Notes: generated by a model not told the origin, from the sequence alone. A stretch of 64,000 nt of DNA from Lederbergia panacisoli (GCF_024626525.1 NZ_JANJGU010000006.1:124001-188000), one strand, 5' to 3'. Counted from the first letter of the stretch, positions 26,230-34,825 are shown. Numbers and translations are program-made.

Positions 26230-27372
26230 ATAAGATCGTTTAGTAAACGTTTAAGAATCACCAATCCACGTTCGAGCTCTTCAATCGTTTCTGATGCACA
26301 GACAGCAATCCTTACAGCCCTCTCTGGACAACTATTCCCAACTACAAAGCGTTCAGCTGCATATACTTGTACCCCTTGCTTTGCAGCTAATGTTTCAAAT
26401 TCAGCGCCTGTCGTCTTTCCCGGCAATAGCAGCCAGCGAAAAATCCCTATATCAACACCTAAACACGTATAGTCTGCAAAATATCGATTGACTACTTGGT
26501 TTCTGCGAATATTTTGTTCTCGATGACTCTCAATTAAGACTTCAAATTGATTCGACACAATTATACGTGCTGCTAGTTCTGCTAGTAGTGGAGAAACAGA
26601 TACATTTAAATTATAAAGTGCCTTTGAGATAAGCTCTTTGAACTGACTTGGCACCGATAAATAGGCTAGCCGTAAACCCGGTGCGATTGATTTTGATAAA
26701 CTGGCAATGTAGATAACCTGTTTTGGTGCAAACGATGCGACTGCTGGAAGTGGCTTTTCATCGAGGAGATGATACGACGCATCTTCAATAATGAACTGAT
26801 TATATTTTTTGGCTATTTCCGCAATCATTTTTCTGTTATTGACAGACATAACGGAAGCTGTCGGATTATGATAATCTGGAATCAGGTAAATGCCTTTAAT
26901 ATTGTCATTTTTACACGCATCTTCAAAGGCGGTTGGACTCATTTCATAGTTCTCTGATTTTATCGGTACTAGTTGCACACTAAGCATTGCCGCAACCGTT
27001 TTTAAGCCAGGATATGTATGCTGGTCAACGCCAATTCGATCCCCCGGCTGACAAAGACTTGCCAGTATGGCAGCAATGGCGTTTTGACCCCCATTTGCAA
27101 ATAAAATATGATCAACTGTTGTTTCAAAACCGCCTCTTCGGATTAGCTTAATCGCTGCATCCTTTTGCCAGAGGCTTTCACCTGCTTAAATCCAAATAAT
27201 CAGCCAGTTCCCGCTGTGGAGGAAGTTTTGTTCCAGGTAGTAAAACTCCGTTTAGAATATCCTGTTCCAATTGCCTCGCAAGTGCTTGATAAATAGGCTT
27301 TTCAGTTTTATCAATTGATGGCCGCCAGCTCATCGGATAATTATCAAAAGAATTAATAGGCATAATACGCAT
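26226..27372 (-). pseudogene. MocR-type (GntR plus aminotransferase-like) regulator with internal deletion
   Basis: The 5' part (27372 to 27178) encodes a GntR winged-helix start: EKPIYQALARQLEQDIL, GTKLPPQRELADYLDLS, then stops. From about 27188 another frame encodes GESLWQKDAAIKLIRRGGFE, continuing into a type I aminotransferase-like domain (LFANGGQNAIAAILA; Lys in SLSKSIAPGLRLAY) to a stop at 26226. The end of the recognition helix and the linker, about 75-80 residues by comparison with the family, are missing and the frame is broken. The PLP lysine remains. The gene cannot make a working DNA-binding regulator. Confidence 0.85.
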
Positions 27373-27491
27373 CCTTTTTCATTCAATTTCTTAATAAATC
27401 AATATCCTAAATAATGTTTATTTCCAATAGCTCCATTAATTTAGCTTTAACATTAATGAGTAAAAGTCTTTTATTATGTTTCGACCTAATG

Positions 27492-27497
27492 TATAAT
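27492..27497 (+). promoter_or_regulatory. -10 element of the tRNA-Arg gene
   Basis: TATAAT about 42 bases before the tRNA. The -35 region is not obvious. Confidence 0.5.
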
Positions 27498-27538
27498 ATA
27501 AAAGTCGTTGAGAAATGATCGTTATAGTTACTTTACAT

Positions 27539-27611
27539 GGCTCCGTAGCTCAGAGGATAGAGCGTCGGTTTCCTAAACCGTGCGTCACAGGTTCGATTCC
27601 TGTCGGGGCCG
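27539..27611 (+). tRNA. tRNA-Arg (anticodon CCU)
   Basis: Full cloverleaf of 73 bases: acceptor stem GGCTCCG / CGGGGCC with one G-T pair, D arm GCTC...GAGC, anticodon loop TTCCTAA with CCT, and T arm with GTTCGATTC. Discriminator G; the 3' CCA is not encoded. It reads AGG codons. It stands alone. Confidence 0.95.
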
Positions 27612-27913
27612 CTTTCAAAGGCTTGTTTGTTGCAGGTCTTTTTATTTTGCAATAAGATTCTCTGCTGGAACATTGTGGACCTATTCTAACTCTCATATTT
27701 CCCGCTCATTATTTTGTATAACATCTTGAAGAGAAATATGAATAGAATTCTTCATAGTCATATTTTCGACACAAAAATGGACGGGGGAATTATTATTCCA
27801 CAAAATTCTTTTGATTATGTACCAAAACTACTCTATACTATTAATAGTGTATTAGATTATTAAATAAAGAATTTACTATATGTTTTAATAAAAGATTTAA
27901 GGGGGGAGTTCAC
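27612..27913. other. Intergenic region after the tRNA
   Basis: No gene or clear structured element seen. An imperfect hairpin with a T run (near 27616-27642) may end the tRNA transcript. The right end is the presumed promoter of the small membrane protein gene. Confidence 0.4.
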
Positions 27914-28057
27914 ATGCAACTTTGGACCTTTATGGGAATAATGGCGATTTTGGGTGTAATTGCATATTTTCTAATGTACTTTATAAGCTCTGCTATGGAT
28001 TCTAGTGATTCAGAACAGATTGATGAAGTGCCTCAAAATACCTTCAACCAAAACTAA
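27914..28057 (+). CDS. Small single-pass membrane protein, 47 aa (paralogue 1)
   Basis: ATG at 27914 behind GGGGGGAG. One membrane helix (MGIMAILGVIAYFLMYFI) with a short acidic tail (SSAMDSSDSEQIDEVPQN). It is related to the next small gene: both share the plan short start, GxxGVIxYFxMY, SAMD, then a VPxN tail. A strong terminator separates the two, so each has its own transcript. Function unknown. Confidence 0.72.
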   Translation: MQLWTFMGIMAILGVIAYFLMYFISSAMDSSDSEQIDEVPQNTFNQN

Positions 28058-28068
28058 TATATATGATC

Positions 28069-28106
28069 AAACCTTCCGCCTTTTTTATGGCCGGAAGGTT
28101 TTTTTA
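28069..28106 (+). terminator. Terminator between the two small membrane protein genes
   Basis: AACCTTCCGCC / GGCCGGAAGGTT followed by TTTTTT. Confidence 0.9.
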
Positions 28107-28160
28107 GTATTTTCCCCTGCCTCGCGCATATATTTCAGTAATAACGAGGAGGGGGATGGG

Positions 28161-28307
28161 ATGGAACTATTGATTACACTAGGACTGTTAGGTGTCATAG
28201 GGGCTGTTTCCTATTTTTTTATGTATTCTTTAAGATCGGCAATGGATATGGACTCTATCACTAGGATAGAGAAGGTGCCGCCAAATCATATGAAAGATAA
28301 ACGATAA
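28161..28307 (+). CDS. Small single-pass membrane protein, 48 aa (paralogue 2)
   Basis: ATG at 28161 behind GGAGGGGGAT. The frame is open further upstream but that part crosses the terminator. One membrane helix (LGLLGVIGAVSYFFMYSL), then SAMDMDSITRIEKVPPNHM and a basic end. Closely patterned on the neighbouring 47-residue protein, so the pair arose by tandem duplication. Function unknown. Confidence 0.75.
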   Translation: MELLITLGLLGVIGAVSYFFMYSLRSAMDMDSITRIEKVPPNHMKDKR

Positions 28308-28311
28308 GTGC

Positions 28312-28349
28312 AGTTGTCCCAACCGCAACGGCGGCGGGACAACTTTTTT
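28312..28349 (+). terminator. Terminator after the second small membrane protein gene
   Basis: AGTTGTCCC / GGGACAACT plus TTTTTT. Confidence 0.9.
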
Positions 28350-28351
28350 CT

Positions 28352-29779
28352 TTACTTAAAATTAATACTAATCATCTTCATCCGTGTCATTTCTCTTATT
28401 GCATATTTCACACCTTCATGTCCGTAGCCTGATGATTTAATTCCTCCGTATGGCATATTGTCAAAACGTAATGTGGGGACATCATTAATTAGTACCTGCC
28501 CCACTTCTAGTTCATGTGCAAAATGAAAGGCCTGTTTCAGATTATTTGTAAAAACGCCTGCATTTAAGCCATATTGACTGTCATTCATTTGTTTTAATGC
28601 TTCATTTTCATTCGCAACCTTGTTAACCATCACGACTGGACCAAATATTTCTTCACATGCGACTTTTTCGGTTGGTTTCACATCTGTAAGAACAGTGGGA
28701 AGAATACCATTATCCTTCCTTTCTCCTCCGCAAAGAAGTTTCGCTCCCCCGTCGATTGCTTCCTTCACCCACTCAAGTACACGTGATTGTGATTTTTTAT
28801 CAATCATCCCCGTGACCACTGTATCTTCATCCATTGGGTCGCCGAATGTAAGCCTGTTTGTCTTTTCAACAAATCTTTCTAAAAACTTTTCGGCTAATCT
28901 TTCATGGACATAAATTCTTTGTGTATGGATGCACACTTGACCGTTATAACTAAATGCCCCAGTAACTGCCTTATCCACTATTTCCTCAAGGCTTTCCTCG
29001 ACTGATTTGTCTACATAAAGTGCAGAATTACTGCCTAATTCTAACGTTATTCTTTTAAGTCCGGCCTTATTTTTAATTTCCTTTCCAACTTTCGGGCTTC
29101 CTGTGAATGAAATTTTTTGAACACGCTCATCTTCTAGCATCACTCCTACAAGGGTTGCACCATCACCAGGGATCACATTCAATACCCCATCAGGCAAACC
29201 AACCTTTGTAAATAATTCCGCTAACTTCAACGCAGTAAGCGGCGTTTTTTCAGCTGGTTTTACAACAATTGTATTGCCTGATGCAATGGCAGGTCCTACC
29301 TTGTGAACAACGAGATTTAACGGAAAATTAAAAGGTGTAACAGCACCGATGACGCCGATCGGCTCGAAAATGGTATAAGCATCCCGCCCCGCACCTCCAA
29401 CTGCCGCATCAAGCGGGATAAATTCACCGGCAATTTTTTTAGCTTCTTCCCCGGAAAATTGTAATGTTTGTACGGAACGATCCACTTCAACACGTGATGC
29501 TGTAATGGGTTTTCCAGATTCTGCTGTTATCAACTTTGCAAACTCTTCCTTCTTTTCAGCAAGCAACCGCGCAGCAGCAAATAGTAGGTTGGCGCGTTCT
29601 ACTGCCGCCTTTTTTTTCATCGTTTGAAAAGCTTCATGAGCAGAGGCAATCGCCTTTTCCATATCCGAGATTTGTCCTTCTCCAACTACCGCAATCACTT
29701 CATCATTGTAAGGATTAGTCAGTTCATACGATTTCTCTACTTCCTCGAACTTTCCATCGATGAATAGTCCTATCTTCAT
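28352..29779 (-). CDS. NAD(P)-dependent aldehyde dehydrogenase
   Basis: Oxidises an aldehyde to the acid. The 475-residue product has the cofactor and catalytic motifs: TPFNFPLNLVVHKVGPAIAS, FTGSPKVGKEI, LELGSNSALYV (general base Glu) and NGQVCIHTQRIYV (nucleophile Cys near 280). Start at ATG 29779 (MKIGLFIDGK), 6 bases after GAGGTG; the GTG at 29788 overlaps that site. The sequence resembles aldehyde dehydrogenases close to glyceraldehyde-3-phosphate or lactaldehyde types. Monocistronic; substrate not determinable. Confidence 0.9.
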   Translation of the reverse strand: MKIGLFIDGKFEEVEKSYELTNPYNDEVIAVVGEGQISDMEKAIASAHEAFQTMKKKAAVERANLLFAAARLLAEKKEEFAKLITAESGKPITASRVEVDRSVQTLQFSGEEAKKIAGEFIPLDAAVGGAGRDAYTIFEPIGVIGAVTPFNFPLNLVVHKVGPAIASGNTIVVKPAEKTPLTALKLAELFTKVGLPDGVLNVIPGDGATLVGVMLEDERVQKISFTGSPKVGKEIKNKAGLKRITLELGSNSALYVDKSVEESLEEIVDKAVTGAFSYNGQVCIHTQRIYVHERLAEKFLERFVEKTNRLTFGDPMDEDTVVTGMIDKKSQSRVLEWVKEAIDGGAKLLCGGERKDNGILPTVLTDVKPTEKVACEEIFGPVVMVNKVANENEALKQMNDSQYGLNAGVFTNNLKQAFHFAHELEVGQVLINDVPTLRFDNMPYGGIKSSGYGHEGVKYAIREMTRMKMISINFK

Positions 29780-29842
29780 TTCATTCACCTCATCTGCAAG
29801 TCGTTTCTTTTACTATAACAAAACAAAATAAAAAACTCACAG

Positions 29843-29871
29843 TTGACAAATCTGTTCATACTGTATATATT
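29843..29871 (+). promoter_or_regulatory. Sigma-A promoter of the GntR-ABC operon
   Basis: TTGACA, 17-base spacer, TATATT. An imperfect inverted repeat (ACTGTA...AACAGT) overlaps the -10 and start region and is a likely operator for the GntR protein encoded next. Confidence 0.85.
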
Positions 29872-29904
29872 CATTAATAACAGTTATAACAGGCAGGTGA
29901 TGAA

Positions 29905-30276
29905 ATGAATGTCATTATTTCAAATAGCAGTGAACAGCCCATTTACAATCAAATCAAGGAACAAATTAAGGAGCAGATTTTGCGGGGTGATCTAGTAGAA
30001 AAGTCTGCCCTGCCTTCTATTCGAAAGCTTGCTAAAGACTTGCAAATCAGTGTCATTACAACGAAGCGGGCTTACGATGAATTGGAATTAGAAGGCTTTA
30101 TTGAAACCTTCCCGGGAAAAGGGTCATTTGTCGCTGCTCAAAATCACGAACTATTAAAAGAAAAACAATTAAAGATGATTGAAGAAAAACTAAACGAGGT
30201 TATCAATGACAGCAAAGCATTTGATATAAGCCTAGATGAAATTATTCAAATTTTAACTGTGCTGTATGAGGAGTGA
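29905..30276 (+). CDS. GntR-family regulator (YtrA subfamily)
   Basis: A 123-residue repressor: winged helix-turn-helix at about 10-75 (QPIYNQIKEQIKEQIL, LPSIRKLAKDLQISVITTKR, GFIETFPGKGSFVA), then a short C-terminal dimer helix pair and no ligand-binding domain, which defines the YtrA type. Such regulators control the ABC exporter in the same operon; here the ATPase and two permease genes follow. The promoter repeat suggests autoregulation. Confidence 0.9.
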   Translation: MNVIISNSSEQPIYNQIKEQIKEQILRGDLVEKSALPSIRKLAKDLQISVITTKRAYDELELEGFIETFPGKGSFVAAQNHELLKEKQLKMIEEKLNEVINDSKAFDISLDEIIQILTVLYEE

Positions 30277-30281
30277 GTATT

Positions 30282-31145
30282 TTGGAAAATATCATTGAGT
30301 TAAAAAACGCGAGTAAAAAAATTAAGGATTTCCAATTAAAAAATATTTCGTTTGAATGTAAAAAAGGATACATTATGGGTTTAATTGGTCCAAATGGCGC
30401 CGGAAAAAGTACTTTAATCAGTTGTTTGATGGACTTAATGAAGATTGATGCTGGTGAGGTAAAATTATTTGGAATGACTCATCAGGAAAACACAAAAGAA
30501 ATTAAACAAAGAATTGGGTTTGTTTACGATAAAAGTCATTTTTATGAAGATCTTACTTTAGAAAAAAACAAAAAGATCATTGCTCCTTTTTACAATAATT
30601 GGGATGATCAAACTTTTTACAGCTATATCGAAAAATTTAATTTACCTATAAAGAAAAAAGTAAAAACTTTATCAAAAGGTATGAAAATGAAGTTTGCTAT
30701 TGCGATGGCTCTATCGCATCATCCCGATCTCATTATTTTAGATGAACCAACAGCAGGTCTTGACCCTGTTTTTAGACGTGAAATGCTAGATATTTTATAT
30801 GATATTATTCAAGACGAAAATAAATCCGTGTTCTTTTCCACTCACATTACAACGGATTTAGATCAAGTAGCAGATTATATTACGTTTATCAATAATGGTG
30901 AAATTGTGTTTAGCAAGGAAAAGGATATGATTTTTGAGGAATATTTTTTATTGAAAGGTCCTAATACAGTGGCTGAAGACGCACAAAAATTGAATCTTGT
31001 CGGCGGAAGAAAAACAGGAGTTGGTTTTGAAGCACTTGTTAAAGGATTAGATCAAATTGATCAACAGCTCCTCAGTCAATTTCATGTAGAACGTCCAACT
31101 CTTGAAACCATTATGTACTATACAATTAGGGGAAATTCACTATGA
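30282..31145 (+). CDS. ABC exporter ATP-binding protein
   Basis: ATPase of the exporter encoded downstream. Walker A LIGPNGAGKSTL near 36, signature LSKGMKMKFAIAMAL near 130, Walker B LIILDEPTAGLDP near 150 and switch STHITTDLDQVADY. TTG at 30282 is preferred, 8 bases after GAGGAG; the GTG at 30273 overlaps that site. It overlaps the next gene by 4 bases. Closest in type to YtrB/PmtA-like ATPases that export membrane-active peptides or antibiotics. Confidence 0.9.
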   Translation: MENIIELKNASKKIKDFQLKNISFECKKGYIMGLIGPNGAGKSTLISCLMDLMKIDAGEVKLFGMTHQENTKEIKQRIGFVYDKSHFYEDLTLEKNKKIIAPFYNNWDDQTFYSYIEKFNLPIKKKVKTLSKGMKMKFAIAMALSHHPDLIILDEPTAGLDPVFRREMLDILYDIIQDENKSVFFSTHITTDLDQVADYITFINNGEIVFSKEKDMIFEEYFLLKGPNTVAEDAQKLNLVGGRKTGVGFEALVKGLDQIDQQLLSQFHVERPTLETIMYYTIRGNSL

Positions 31146-31789
31146 AACCATTAATCCTAAAAGACTTATATACTCAAAAGTTATTTGCTTACCTTTTTCC
31201 AATTTTTTTATTACTTCCTTTTTATTATAATGCCACCCATGCATTTAATGAGTTAGACTTTGTTTCATTTTATGTTGCTTTTGCCGCTATCTGGATGTCT
31301 GTTTATTCAAATTTCGGAACAAAAACAGTAAATATGCAAGAGCAAAAACTATTCTCAAGTTTACCAGTTACAAGACAAAAGATAGTTCTGGCCAAATATT
31401 GTGCGGCACTCATGTGGTGGGGGATCGCATTCGTCGTTTACGGAACACTAGCTTTTTTAATATCTGTATGGTCGACCAATTCAGTAAGCTTTAATGGAGT
31501 TTTCGATTTAATTTTATCTCCCTTTGTTACTTTAGCGATTGTCTCTATTTTTTATCCGCTTTATTTTTTAGTCGGATATCAAATTGCGGTATTTATATCG
31601 ATTTCCATACCAATGATCTGGTTCTTCTTATTAACGTTTACCACGATTGATTCTGATGGAACTATGCAAGTTTCCCCAATTTCAACTGGGAGCCCATTAG
31701 TCTTTTTTTCTATAATAGTCGCAAGTATGATCATTACCTTTTTTTCTTTCAAATTGTCAGTTAAGGTTTTCGAAAAGAAAGACTTGTAA
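31142..31789 (+). CDS. ABC-2 permease, first subunit
   Basis: A 215-residue, six-helix permease with the short cytoplasmic element NMQEQKLFSSLPVTRQKIVLAKY after helix 2, a hallmark of the PmtB/YtrC-like ABC-2 group. Start overlaps the ATPase gene (ATGA type). With the second permease it presumably forms a heterodimer. Confidence 0.85.
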   Translation: MKPLILKDLYTQKLFAYLFPIFLLLPFYYNATHAFNELDFVSFYVAFAAIWMSVYSNFGTKTVNMQEQKLFSSLPVTRQKIVLAKYCAALMWWGIAFVVYGTLAFLISVWSTNSVSFNGVFDLILSPFVTLAIVSIFYPLYFLVGYQIAVFISISIPMIWFFLLTFTTIDSDGTMQVSPISTGSPLVFFSIIVASMIITFFSFKLSVKVFEKKDL

Positions 31790-31801
31790 AGGGGGATAGC
31801 C

Positions 31802-32383
31802 ATGATTAATCTTTTAAAGGCAGATTTGAAAAGTATTAAATCCCATGAATATATCATATTAGTTCTGTTTGTATTCATACTCGCTTTTCTAGTCAACCCT
31901 GGTTTTATATATCCTTACTATATGTGGATTTTCTATTTTACGTTTGCTCTTTGCGCTAGTTCGATGGATCAAAAAAGAAAAGACAAGGTTCTTCCCGTAA
32001 TAATCAGCTTGCCTATTAATCGCAAAGAATATATAGGCGCAAAGTATTTTCTTGCTATTGTAGGGTTTTTATTCTCCACCATTGTTGCAACGATTATTGG
32101 ATTATTTTTTGATTGGAAATTGGAATTTTTTCGTTTAGACCTGTTGGTAACAGCATTTCTATTACTTTTATTATTGATGTCTATTTTTATACCCTTGGCA
32201 TTGTTTTACAAGTCAGCCGGTTTTGTTATTCCATTTATCTTTATTTTCTGCTTGACCATCTGGGAAACATCTTCGGGAATTCCCTTGATTCGATTCCATC
32301 CATCTTTTTTATTTTCGATTATTATTTTCTATCTATCTTACCTTCTATCTGTAAGAATGTTCGAAAGGAAAAGGATCAATTGA
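31802..32383 (+). CDS. ABC-2 permease, second subunit
   Basis: A 193-residue paralogue of the preceding permease: six helices and the matching element DQKRKDKVLPVIISLPINRK. Ribosome site AAAGGGGGAT, 12 bases after the first permease gene. GntR plus one ATPase plus two permeases resembles the ytr and pmt operons, although pmt has two ATPases. Confidence 0.85.
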   Translation: MINLLKADLKSIKSHEYIILVLFVFILAFLVNPGFIYPYYMWIFYFTFALCASSMDQKRKDKVLPVIISLPINRKEYIGAKYFLAIVGFLFSTIVATIIGLFFDWKLEFFRLDLLVTAFLLLLLLMSIFIPLALFYKSAGFVIPFIFIFCLTIWETSSGIPLIRFHPSFLFSIIIFYLSYLLSVRMFERKRIN

Positions 32384-32410
32384 GGCTAGTATTTTGCCTC
32401 AATTTTTTTA
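32379..32410 (+). terminator. Terminator of the GntR-ABC operon
   Basis: TTGAGGC / GCCTCAA followed by TTTTTTT; the stem starts at the stop codon. Confidence 0.88.
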
Positions 32411-32484
32411 TTATATGGCAATCCAAATTTGTAAAATTTGTGATATTATAATCTTTTGGAGTTCTTATAGAAGGGAATCATTTC

Positions 32485-33414
32485 ATGAAAAAAACGAACT
32501 TATTTGCTGATTCCAGTCTTCTTCTCATTGCGTTTGTTTGGGGAGCGACTTTTGTACTTGTTCAAAATGCCATTGCTTTTTTAGAACCATTTTCTTTTAA
32601 TGGAATCCGGTTTTTGATTGCCGCTTTACTTCTTGGATTTTGGTTTTTTCTTTTTGAAAAAAGGCAATTGCAATATTTAGATAAAAAGCTTGTCATCTCA
32701 GGCTTCGTCCTTGGAATTTGGCTGTTTTTAGGGTATGCATTCCAAACAATGGGTCTGCTATACACATCTTCTTCAAAAGCAGGGTTCATTACTGGTTTAA
32801 GCGTTGTATTAGTCCCACTTTTTTCTTTGTTTATACTTAAACTAAAGCCGGGAATGAATGCTGTTATTGGCGTTTCAGTTGCAACAGGTGGATTATACTT
32901 GTTGACGATGACGGATACGGTTTCTTTAAATATTGGAGATGGTCTCGTATTCTTTTGTGCGATCGCATTTGCTTTACATATTATTTTCACAGGAAAATAT
33001 AGCAAAAAATATCCTTCCCTCCTTTTGACGCTTGTTCAAATATCGACTGTCTCAATTTTATCAATTATTTTTGCTTTTTTAACAGAAGACTGGCGACTTG
33101 CCATTCAACCTGCAGTGTTATTTAAAGGCAATGTATTGGCAGCATTGATCATTACTTCGGTATTTGCAACAGCTCTAGCTTTTTTAGCTCAAACAAGTGT
33201 TCAAAAATATACAACTCCAACAAGAGTTGCTTTAATTTTTGCGACAGAGCCCGTTTTCGCTGCCGCAACAGGGTATTTCTGGGCAGACGAACGTCTTTCT
33301 TATAGTGCGCTTTTTGGTTGTTTACTTATTTTTGTAGGAATGATCTTTGCCGAATTGCCTTCAATCGGAAAACACCGTATTGCAAAAATCGAAAAGTTGA
33401 AAAAAGGTGCATAG
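32485..33414 (+). CDS. EamA (DMT) family transporter
   Basis: A 309-residue, ten-helix drug/metabolite transporter made of two EamA repeats. Typical features: LLIAFVWGATFVLVQNAI in helix 1, GLLYTSSSKAGFITGLSVVL at the end of repeat 1, and ALIFATEPVFAAATGYFW near the end of repeat 2. Exports or imports an amino acid or related metabolite; substrate unknown. Ribosome site AGAAGGGAA. Confidence 0.9.
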   Translation: MKKTNLFADSSLLLIAFVWGATFVLVQNAIAFLEPFSFNGIRFLIAALLLGFWFFLFEKRQLQYLDKKLVISGFVLGIWLFLGYAFQTMGLLYTSSSKAGFITGLSVVLVPLFSLFILKLKPGMNAVIGVSVATGGLYLLTMTDTVSLNIGDGLVFFCAIAFALHIIFTGKYSKKYPSLLLTLVQISTVSILSIIFAFLTEDWRLAIQPAVLFKGNVLAALIITSVFATALAFLAQTSVQKYTTPTRVALIFATEPVFAAATGYFWADERLSYSALFGCLLIFVGMIFAELPSIGKHRIAKIEKLKKGA

Positions 33415-33471
33415 TCAATGCTAGTTTTACTCATCATATATAAGAAATAGATTCTTAATGAGGTGAGTTAG

Positions 33472-33633
33472 ATGAGTAAAACGAAGCTAAACAGAAATGC
33501 AAAAGATGGTGGAAATACGAGAGGAACACAGGCGAATAGCGTAAATCCTCAAGGTTATGGGCAGGATACAGAATTTGCTCAAGAGCCGAAAACAAAACTT
33601 GAAAATACAGCTAAGAAGAAAAATACGAAATGA
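33472..33633 (+). CDS. Small protein, 53 aa, resembling gamma-type small acid-soluble spore protein
   Basis: ATG at 33472 behind GAGGTGA. The product (MSKTKLNRNAKDGGNTRGTQ...) is rich in Asn, Gln, Lys and Thr, has no hydrophobic segment, and contains YGQDTEFAQEPK, which recalls the YGTEFATET repeat core of SspE-like spore proteins. Only one such unit is present and the rest diverges, so the spore assignment is tentative. Previously uncounted because of its size. Confidence 0.55.
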   Translation: MSKTKLNRNAKDGGNTRGTQANSVNPQGYGQDTEFAQEPKTKLENTAKKKNTK

Positions 33634-33666
33634 AACACAAAGGTTTATGTTTTCTGAAAATTAGGG

Positions 33667-33820
33667 TATAATATAAATGATTAACATAAACTAAAAAACC
33701 GCTTCGATGCGTGAACATCGAAGCGGCCATACGATAGCAGGCTTCCTAATAGGAAGTCGGCACAGGACGTTATTAAAACCGCCAGAGGTCCGAAACTCGA
33801 AGGCGGTTTTAGTCTTTTTT
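33667..33820 (+). ncRNA. Candidate antitoxin RNA of a type I toxin-antitoxin locus
   Basis: TATAAT at 33667-33672 is a likely -10; transcription would start near 33680 and end at the terminator 33775-33820 (AAAACCGCC / GGCGGTTTT, then T run). In between are stems 33699-33726 (CCGCTTCGATG / CATCGAAGCGG) and 33741-33758 (GCTTCCTAATAGGAAGTC). The RNA is convergent with the small toxin gene and overlaps the end of its mRNA by about 100 bases, including the last toxin codons. This is the arrangement of TxpA/RatA and Fst par loci. Confidence 0.7.
33699..33726 (-). terminator. Terminator of the toxin mRNA
   Basis: CCGCTTCGATG / CATCGAAGCGG, an 11-bp stem followed on the minus strand by TTTTTT (33698-33693). 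Confidence 0.8.
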
Positions 33821-33892
33821 GTGGAATGACAGTATAGCTACGACCAATAGTGAAAATGAAATCATGATCGTTATTGCTTCAAATACTGTCAT
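33809..33892 (-). CDS. Holin-like type I toxin peptide, 27 aa
   Basis: A tiny membrane peptide, MTVFEAITIMISFSLLVVAI then LSFHKKD: one hydrophobic helix with a charged end, the plan of the holin-like toxin (Hol_Tox) group in Bacilli. AGAGGTGA lies before the ATG, but CTCCT just upstream can pair with AGGAG at that site and hide it. The 5' leader GTCGGCACA can pair with the 3' segment TGTGCCGAC. A likely -10 (TATAAT, minus strand) is at 33968-33973. These features point to a toxin mRNA made in an untranslatable form. Confidence 0.75.
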   Translation of the reverse strand: MTVFEAITIMISFSLLVVAILSFHKKD

Positions 33893-33988
33893 ACGGCATC
33901 ACCTCTCTCCTGATTGAAGGAGCATGTGCCGACCGTTCCTTAAGAAACCTTGTCTATCGCTTCGTTCATTATATCCATATTTTTCTGA

Positions 33989-34825
33989 TTATTTGTAAAT
34001 CTTCCTTTTATATAACTGACTTAGCTTATTAAAATATTCACCACTTTTACCGGGAAAGTGTTTTTCCTCCATTTTCATAACTGGAACTATTTCTTGAATA
34101 GAATTGGTAAAGAAGATTTCATCTGCCTCTTCTAATACGTATCTTTTATATAATCCTTCCTCTACCTCCATTCTAGCTTTTTCAGCCAATTTCATTACAA
34201 ATTGGCGAGTGATGCCATTTAAAATTCCCGTTTGCAATGCAGGTGTATATAATACTCCATTTTTGACCCAAAATACATTCGAGGTGACCCCTTCAGCTAC
34301 AAATCCTTTATCCGTTAGAAAGATTCCTTCCTTAGTAGAATCTGAGCCAACTTCCCGTTTAGCTGCCACATTATTTAAAAAATGATGCGATTTTAAACGG
34401 TAAGTTGTTTCCGGTGTATTGCGAGTGAGTTGTAAAATAACGGCTTCTTTTTCTACTACTTTACTTATAGAAGGAAGTTGTTTTTGAAACATAATGACAG
34501 TTGGCTCGTCATAGGCTTCCGTTTGCAAACCAATATCGCCAACGCCTGCTGAAACATTGAATCGAATATAAGAACTTTTTAAGCCATTTAACTTAGAAAG
34601 TTTTTCAATAATCTCCAAAACCTCTTCATATTCAAATGCACGAGTGATCAGTAATTCCTTTAACCCAGCATTTAGCCTTCCTAAATGTTCCTCCAATAAA
34701 AATGGATAACCGTCGTATGTCCTAAATGTTTCAAATACACCTAGTCCATACATATATCCGTGATCAAACGGAGAAATCATCGCTTTTTCTTTTTCTAAAA
34801 ATTGCCCGTTCAAATATATAAACAT
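33989..34825 (-). CDS. pabC: 4-amino-4-deoxychorismate lyase PabC
   Basis: PLP fold type IV enzyme releasing pyruvate from aminodeoxychorismate to give p-aminobenzoate for folate. The 278-residue product has DHGYMYGLGVFETFRTYDG near 20-39, the PLP Lys region YRLKSHHFLNNVAAKREV near 145, and EGVTSNVFWVKNG near 178. Last gene of pabB-pabA-pabC; it starts just after the pabA stop. No sulfonamide-target folP follows, unlike the B. subtilis folate operon. Confidence 0.92.
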   Translation of the reverse strand: MFIYLNGQFLEKEKAMISPFDHGYMYGLGVFETFRTYDGYPFLLEEHLGRLNAGLKELLITRAFEYEEVLEIIEKLSKLNGLKSSYIRFNVSAGVGDIGLQTEAYDEPTVIMFQKQLPSISKVVEKEAVILQLTRNTPETTYRLKSHHFLNNVAAKREVGSDSTKEGIFLTDKGFVAEGVTSNVFWVKNGVLYTPALQTGILNGITRQFVMKLAEKARMEVEEGLYKRYVLEEADEIFFTNSIQEIVPVMKMEEKHFPGKSGEYFNKLSQLYKRKIYK

